A stretch of 64,000 nt of DNA from RH2-MAG17b sp050745265 (GTDB lineage Bacteria > Acidobacteriota > Terriglobia > UBA7540), in NCBI GenBank assembly GCA_050745265.1, contig JBOGKE010000175.1:1-64000 (forward strand). The letters are read 5' to 3'. The stretch's first letter is position 1. Each line of letters opens with the position of its first letter. Below the pieces are notes generated by a model. The model was not told the origin of the DNA, did not search any database, and saw only the letters and a list, made by a program, of their open reading frames with translations. Both the position numbers and the translations under genes were made by a program. Below are positions 59,560 through 64,000 of this stretch, in pieces.

Positions 59560-59632
59560 AAGTTCATCCCGAGCGGAAATACCGAGATCCTTCGCTTCGC
59601 TCTGGACGAGAAGCGAAGGGCTCACAATCCTC
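59560..59632. repeat. Degenerate copy of the palindromic element
   Basis: TTCATCCCGAGCGGAAATACC and GATCCTTCGCTTCGCTCTGG match the ends of the better copies at 26058 and 44192, but the interior is shortened. It lies about 40 bases before the radical SAM gene start and may form part of its 5' leader. Confidence 0.5.
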
Positions 59633-59673
59633 TCGTTTGGGCATACTTACATTTTCGGCCGGAGAGTATTCTC

Positions 59674-61086
59674 TTGAACGTCCTGCTGGTTTCGACATAT
59701 GAACTCGGTCACCAGCCGTTCGGGCTGGCATCGCCGGCGGCATGGCTCAGGCAAGCCGGATTCACGGTGACGTGCCTTGATCTGTCGCGCGAGCCGCTAA
59801 CCTCGGCCCCGGTCGAGCAAGCTGCCTTCATCGCGTTTTATCTGCCGATGCATACCGCCACGCGGCTTGCGATTCAGGTCCTGCCCGAAATTCGGAAGCT
59901 GAATTCCAGCGCGCACCTCTGCTTCTACGGCCTCTACGCGGCGCCCAACGCCCATTTTCTGCGCCAGTCGGGAGCGCAGACGATCCTCGGAGGCGAATTC
60001 GAAGCGGAGCTCGTTCAGGCTGCGGAGCGCGTTCGCGATGAGGGCGCGAACGGCTTTGCGTCTTCCACATCTATGGCGCGACTCGATTTCATTCCGCCCG
60101 ACCGCCAGGGACTTCCTAGCCTCGGCCGCTACGCTCGCCTCGAGCTGCCGGACGGAACTTCAAGAATCGCGGGATATACCGAAGCCAGCCGCGGCTGCAA
60201 ACATCTGTGCAGGCATTGTCCCGTGGTGCCGGTTTATAACGGCCGCTTTCGCATTGTAGCGCCCGAAGTTGTTCTAGAAGATGTCCGCTGCCAGGTCGGG
60301 GCGGGAGCGCAGCATATCACGTTTGGCGATCCCGACTTCTTCAACGGAATTCGCCATGCCGTTCGGGTAATCACAGACCTTCACCGGCAGTTTCCGAATC
60401 TCAGCTACGACGCCACGATCAAGATAGAGCATCTGCTGAAGCACCGCGAGCACTTAGGGACACTTCGCGATACGGGTTGCCTCTTTGTGACCTCGGCGGT
60501 CGAATCGGTGGACGAACGCGTTCTCGAACGACTCGAGAAGGGACATACCGCGGCGGATTTCCGGCGTGTCGCGGGCCTCTTTCGCGAGGCGGGGCTGGCG
60601 CTCTCGCCGACGTTTGTCGCATTCACTCCGTGGATTTCTCTCGAAGGGTATGCGGAATTGCTTGACACGATTGCCGGGCTCGATTTGATCGATAACGTGG
60701 CATCGGTTCAGCTCGGCATTCGACTTCTCATACCTGCCGGTTCGCGCCTGCTCGAGCGCGAGGACGTGCGAGCGCTGGTCAAACCATTTGACGCGAGCGG
60801 ACTCGTCTATCCGTGGAATCATCCGGACGACCGGGTCGGCAAGCTGTACAGAGAAGTTCAGCGCGTCATCCGGTCGGGAATTCGAAGCCATCACTCGCGC
60901 CGGGAAATTTTCGATGCGGTGCGCAAAACAGCCCGGCGCGCTGCGGGCGTCCCAGACCCGATCGGTGCCGCGGCGCATCTTGGCGAACGAGGTCCGATTC
61001 CTTACCTCAGCGAGCCGTGGTACTGCTGCGCAGAACCGGCGGGGGACGAGCTGGCGCAAGCGGCTGGCGCGGGGCCAGGCGTCTGA
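59674..61086 (+). CDS. Radical SAM protein with B12-binding-like N-terminus and CCAEP tail
   Basis: The 470-residue protein has an N-terminal cobalamin-binding-like Rossmann domain (about residues 1-130) without the usual D-x-H-x-x-G cobalt-ligand motif. The radical SAM core from about 165 carries the [4Fe-4S] ligands C175, C179 and C182 (SRGCKHLCRHCPV). The C-terminus has W-Y-C-C-A-E-P with C451 and C452, which I recognise as the CUAEP/CCAEP-tail radical SAM family, where some members have selenocysteine. Here both codons are TGC, so it is the cysteine form. It starts at TTG 59674 with GGAGAG upstream. A DUF169 gene and an ATP-grasp gene follow. Confidence 0.9.
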   Translation: MNVLLVSTYELGHQPFGLASPAAWLRQAGFTVTCLDLSREPLTSAPVEQAAFIAFYLPMHTATRLAIQVLPEIRKLNSSAHLCFYGLYAAPNAHFLRQSGAQTILGGEFEAELVQAAERVRDEGANGFASSTSMARLDFIPPDRQGLPSLGRYARLELPDGTSRIAGYTEASRGCKHLCRHCPVVPVYNGRFRIVAPEVVLEDVRCQVGAGAQHITFGDPDFFNGIRHAVRVITDLHRQFPNLSYDATIKIEHLLKHREHLGTLRDTGCLFVTSAVESVDERVLERLEKGHTAADFRRVAGLFREAGLALSPTFVAFTPWISLEGYAELLDTIAGLDLIDNVASVQLGIRLLIPAGSRLLEREDVRALVKPFDASGLVYPWNHPDDRVGKLYREVQRVIRSGIRSHHSRREIFDAVRKTARRAAGVPDPIGAAAHLGERGPIPYLSEPWYCCAEPAGDELAQAAGAGPGV

Positions 61087-61130
61087 AGCATCCCGAGGGA
61101 CCCCGGCGCCGGGGAGGCACATCTGAACAG

Positions 61131-61362
61131 GCTGCTGAAAATGCTTCCGGCTCGCCGGTGCGCCAGCGCTGCTGAAAAACCCCGGAGCTGTCATCCCGAG
61201 GAGCCGAAGGCGACGAAGGATCTCCGTATTTCCGTGACTTCACAAATACCGGGATGTTTCGCGGAGTTTACCCTAAGTGAAGATACCGCGATCCTTCGCT
61301 TCGCTCAGGATGGCAGCGAAGGGCTAACCATGACGCGCTCGAAGAGCTTTTCGGCGACCTGC
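61131..61362. repeat. Expanded copy of the palindromic element
   Basis: The left arm GGCTGCTGAAAATGC begins at 61131 and the right arm GCTTTTCGGCGACCTGC ends near 61362. Between them GTCATCCCGAGGAGCCG and TCGCTTCGCTCAGGATGGCA form the core. The copy is about 230 bases, longer than others, and sits between the radical SAM and DUF169 genes. Confidence 0.7.
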
Positions 61363-61382
61363 TGATCTAGGGGAGATCACGA

Positions 61383-62111
61383 ATGAATTTTGCTGAGATT
61401 ACGAAAGCGATCACTGAAGGATTGGGTCTGGCACGCCCCCCGATCGGGCTTGCCTTCCTTGTGGAACCGCCGGCGGGAATCCCGCGTTATTCCGAGGCGG
61501 TTCCCAGCGCCTGCAGCTTCTGGAAGATGGCTGGCGCTTCGCTCTTTTACGCGACCGCCGAAGACCATTACAATTGCCCGATCGGCGCCATGACGCAGGG
61601 CTTCAAACCTCCTGCGGACGTAATGGAACAGGCGATGGCGCTGATCGGCGAAATGGGAAAGATCCGGTACTTCGACGCGGTCGAGGTTGAAAACGTGCCT
61701 GGCGTTGAAAAGCCGCACCAGGTGATCGTTTACGGCCCGCTGGCGAGCTTCGGCGCCCTTGCGCCTGACGTTGCGATGATCATCTGCACTCCGTTCCAAG
61801 CGATGCTGCTTTCCGAGGCGACCGGCTCGTTCGCGTGGAAGGGCGCGGGGAAAGAAGCACACCTGTTCGGACGGCCCGCCTGCGCGGTGATTCCGAGCGC
61901 GCTCAAAGAATCCGCTCCGGCAGCAAGTCTCGGATGCATGGGCGCGAGAACTTTCGCCGGAATCGCTGAATCCGAAATGATCGTGGCGATTCCCGCCGTC
62001 AAGCTGGGGGATTTAACGGGGGCGTCGGCGCAGATCTTGCGCGCTAATTCCGAAATGCGGCGTTTTTATGAAACAAAGCGGTCGCAATTCGACGCCCGCC
62101 CCAGCGAGTAG
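61383..62111 (+). CDS. DUF169 domain protein
   Basis: The 242-residue protein is a single DUF169 domain (PF02596): RPPIGLAFLVEPPAGI near the N-terminus, a cysteine in SACSFWKMA, YNCPIGAMTQGF, QVIVYGPLASFGALAPDVAMIICTP, ACAVIPSAL and SLGCMGARTFAGI. The conserved cysteines C44, C65 and the GCMGAR cysteine could bind metal, an Fe-S cluster or a substrate, but the function of the family is unknown. GGGGAG lies about 8 bases before the ATG. The next gene starts 44 bases inside its end, so the products are probably needed together. Confidence 0.9.
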   Translation: MNFAEITKAITEGLGLARPPIGLAFLVEPPAGIPRYSEAVPSACSFWKMAGASLFYATAEDHYNCPIGAMTQGFKPPADVMEQAMALIGEMGKIRYFDAVEVENVPGVEKPHQVIVYGPLASFGALAPDVAMIICTPFQAMLLSEATGSFAWKGAGKEAHLFGRPACAVIPSALKESAPAASLGCMGARTFAGIAESEMIVAIPAVKLGDLTGASAQILRANSEMRRFYETKRSQFDARPSE

Positions 62112-63402
62112 AGCGCCCGCCCGGCGCGTCATGATCCTGTGCTCGACGACAGGCTATCAAACGCACGCTTACGCGGAGGCCGCATCGCAGATGGGCCTGG
62201 AAGTGGCGTTTGGGAGCGACCGTTGCCACGTTCTCGACGATCCCTGGCGCGATGGTGCGCTGGCTCTCCACTTCGAACATCCGGACGCCTCCGCGCGGCA
62301 GGTGGTAGAGTATGCGCGCGCGCACCGGTTAGACGCGCTCATTCCTTTGGGAGACCGAGTCGTTCCGACGGCCGCCCGCGCGGCTCAATCGCTCGGATTG
62401 CTTTCGCATCCGCCCGAAGCCGCCGACGTCTGCCGCCATAAGTTCCGCTCCCGAAACCGCCTCCGCGAATTCGGACTGAATGTCCCCTGGTTCGCGCGCT
62501 TCACGGTGGATGCGAGCGCGCAAGCGATTGTTGAGCAAGCTCGCCCTCCGTTTCCGTGCGTCCTGAAGCCGCTTGCGCTTTCCGCCAGCCGCGGCGTAAT
62601 CCGCGCTGAGAACCCCGCCGACTTTGTGGCAAGTTTCGAGCGCCTCGGCGCGTTGCTCCGCTCACCCGATGTGCAGGTGATGCGGGAGGAGACGAGCCGG
62701 TATATTCAAGTGGAAGGATACATCGATGGGCGCGAGATTGCGGTGGAAGGCTTCGTTGATCGCGGCGATGTAACGATTCTGGCGATTTTTGATAAACCCG
62801 ATCCCCTGGAAGGGCCGTACTTCGAGGAAACGATTTACGTCACGCCGAGCCGGCTGCCCGAGCCAGCGCAACAAGAAATCGAGGACGTTGTGCGCCAGAC
62901 GGCCGCGGCGCTCGGACTATTTCACGGCCCGTTCCACGCCGAGCTGCGGCTCAATGGGCGCGGCGTGTGGCCGCTCGAAATGGCGGCTCGCAGCATCGGC
63001 GGCCTCTGCGCCAAGGCTCTGCGGTTTTCATCGCCCGCCCTCGGAAACGACGCCTCTCTCGAGCAACTCGCGATCGGCTTAGCCTTGGGAGAGGATATTC
63101 GTCCGGTATGCCGCGAAGAATCAGCGGCAGGCGTGATGATGATCCCCGTCGAGCACGGAGGCATTTACCAGGGAGTTGATGGCTTGGACGAAGCGCGAGC
63201 TGTTCGCGGCATTGAGGAGATTGCGGTCACCGCCCGGCCCTCGCAACGCCTGGTTCCCTTCCCTGAGGGTTGCAGTTATCCGGGGTTTATCTTTGCTCGG
63301 GGTCCGTCGCCTGAATCGGTCGAAGCGTCTCTGCGATCTGCTCACCAGAAACTTTCGTTCAAAATAACGTCCGGGCTGCCCGTACTCGCGCGACGGGGGT
63401 AA
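62068..63402 (+). CDS. ATP-grasp ligase
   Basis: The 444-residue protein has a pre-ATP-grasp domain (about residues 20-110, VMILCSTTGYQTHAYAEAA and ALIPLGDRVVPTAARAAQ) and an ATP-grasp domain (about 125-330). The lysine region PFPCVLKPLALSASRGVI and the metal-binding HAELRLNGRGVWPLEMAARSIGG block are present. Such enzymes form carboxylate-amine or carboxylate-thiol bonds with ATP. The gene overlaps the DUF169 gene by 44 bases; a later ATG at 62131 is an alternative start that would remove the overlap. The partners suggest a pathway in which a radical SAM product is ligated. Confidence 0.9.
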   Translation: MKQSGRNSTPAPASRAPARRVMILCSTTGYQTHAYAEAASQMGLEVAFGSDRCHVLDDPWRDGALALHFEHPDASARQVVEYARAHRLDALIPLGDRVVPTAARAAQSLGLLSHPPEAADVCRHKFRSRNRLREFGLNVPWFARFTVDASAQAIVEQARPPFPCVLKPLALSASRGVIRAENPADFVASFERLGALLRSPDVQVMREETSRYIQVEGYIDGREIAVEGFVDRGDVTILAIFDKPDPLEGPYFEETIYVTPSRLPEPAQQEIEDVVRQTAAALGLFHGPFHAELRLNGRGVWPLEMAARSIGGLCAKALRFSSPALGNDASLEQLAIGLALGEDIRPVCREESAAGVMMIPVEHGGIYQGVDGLDEARAVRGIEEIAVTARPSQRLVPFPEGCSYPGFIFARGPSPESVEASLRSAHQKLSFKITSGLPVLARRG

Positions 63403-63442
63403 CCGAATGTAGCGGCCATCTGCGAACACGGCTCTCCAAATG

Positions 63443-63664
63443 GGAGGCGCGGTGAGCGGCTCTGCCGCCTGACTTGCGGAAAGCCTGGGGCTTTCCCGCC
63501 AAAATCCCGTTCCTTTTATTCTCGCTGGGCGCGAAGGCTTAGCCTTCGCGCCCAGCGAAAAATCAGGTTCCGAAGTGGGCGATCAACACAAGGGCAAAGC
63601 CCTTCCCCAAGTCAGGCGGCAAAGCCGCGCTTCGCGTCCAGGTGAGCAGACGTAATTTGGACAA
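63443..63664 (+). repeat. Dispersed ~225-bp non-coding element, copy 2
   Basis: The interval is the inverted counterpart of 55061-55284. It begins GGGAGGCGCGGTGAGCGGCT and ends near TTTGGACAAGG. It has an internal perfect 16-bp hairpin (GCTGGGCGCGAAGGCT with AGCCTTCGCGCCCAGC, 63524-63556). The insertion lies between the ATP-grasp gene and the minus-strand gene at the window edge. Confidence 0.85.
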
Positions 63665-63691
63665 GGTTGAGCTGCAATCGCCGATCTCCCT

Positions 63692-64000
63692 TCATCCGAA
63701 CAGGCGCTTGAGCAGCGGTTTGCTTTTCGGGGTTTCCTCGCGAACCGGCACAGCCGCCAGGAAGCTTTCAATCTGATCTGGCGTGATGGGTGGCGCGGCC
63801 GATCTCCAATACGACAGCTCTTTGAGCGCCGTCCACCGTTCCATACAGTGCAGGCACTCGGCCAGGCGCTTCTCAGCCGGCTGCTTCTCCTGCCAGCCGA
63901 CCTGTCCATCCTGGATACGAATCAGGAGCCGCAGCGGCGGGCATGATTCTTCTCCGCACTTCCACAGCTCGGTCAGCAATTTCAGCCACGCTGACGGCTG
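63692..64000 (-). CDS. C-terminal part of a hypothetical protein, cut by the window edge
   Basis: The frame is open from base 64000 down to the stop at 63692-63694, giving 102 visible residues. The start lies beyond the window. Two cysteine pairs are seen (W-K-C-G-E-E-S-C and A-E-C-L-H-C), and the C-terminus is basic (SKPLLKRLFG). I do not recognise the family; the cysteines could bind zinc. Little more can be said. Confidence 0.6.
   Translation of the reverse strand, partial: QPSAWLKLLTELWKCGEESCPPLRLLIRIQDGQVGWQEKQPAEKRLAECLHCMERWTALKELSYWRSAAPPITPDQIESFLAAVPVREETPKSKPLLKRLFG

Noticed and set aside
61024..61029. Selenocysteine in the CCAEP tail
   Set aside because: Both tail codons are TGC and no in-frame TGA occurs before the stop, so this copy is a plain cysteine protein.

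Overview
The window is GC-rich bacterial chromosome, almost certainly from an acidobacterium. The evidence is the mix of families: a large Oar-like TonB-dependent receptor, a VWFA-related protein of the type expanded in Acidobacteriota, a CadC-like winged-helix protein fused to a TolB/WD40 propeller, many Tat- or Sec-exported carbohydrate enzymes, and abundant dispersed hairpin repeats between genes. I see no rRNA, tRNA, prophage, CRISPR array or intact transposase. About 54 protein genes are supported, two of them cut by the window edges (the receptor at base 1, a small minus-strand protein at base 64000).

Layout. 1-6.1 kb: outer-membrane receptor, PF10091 glucan hydrolase and a GH39 enzyme ending at a clear intrinsic terminator (polysaccharide use). 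6.2-9.3 kb: DoxX protein, a lipoprotein, threonine dehydrogenase and ferrochelatase. 9.35-14.1 kb: histidine degradation hutH-hutU-hutI. 14.6-19 kb, minus strand: trpE, an aroD-aroE fusion and nth. 19-22 kb: Crp/Fnr regulator and a LysM plus DUF4015 protein. 22.4-28.7 kb: a MacAB-like exporter (adaptor, ATPase and two separate FtsX-type permeases) and an unknown membrane-anchored protein. 28.7-29.8 kb: about 1.1 kb without a gene that holds a strongly structured segment. 29.8-36.4 kb: winged-helix/TolB protein, sugar MFS transporter and GH2 exo-beta-glucosaminidase-like enzyme. 36.6-40.4 kb: serS, a DUF465 protein, psd-pssA and an LptE-like lipoprotein. 40.5-51.6 kb: VWA protein, TonB-C protein, acpS, PEBP protein, amidase and GerMN pair, HEAT protein, ferredoxin, CLC channel and TPR protein. 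51.9-59.4 kb: cyclase-family hydrolase, Tat-exported sugar isomerase-like protein, SIS protein, S10 carboxypeptidase, a nucleotidyltransferase pair and comM. 59.7-63.4 kb: radical SAM protein with a CCAEP tail, DUF169 protein and ATP-grasp enzyme.

The best candidates for something unusual are: (1) the structured segment at about 28944-29430, whose nested stems and terminal hairpins resemble a HEARO/omega-RNA carried by an IS200/IS605-like element without its IscB/IsrB gene; (2) the radical SAM, DUF169 and ATP-grasp cassette, which looks like an uncharacterised biosynthetic or modification pathway; (3) a ~225-bp non-coding element present twice in opposite orientation (55061-55284 and 63443-63664); (4) a family of ~90-230 bp palindromic, MITE-like elements sitting at gene ends and inside operons.

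Start codons were reassigned in many genes from visible Shine-Dalgarno sites, including several GTG and TTG starts. Functional calls come from reading motifs and recalled family knowledge; no database search was run.
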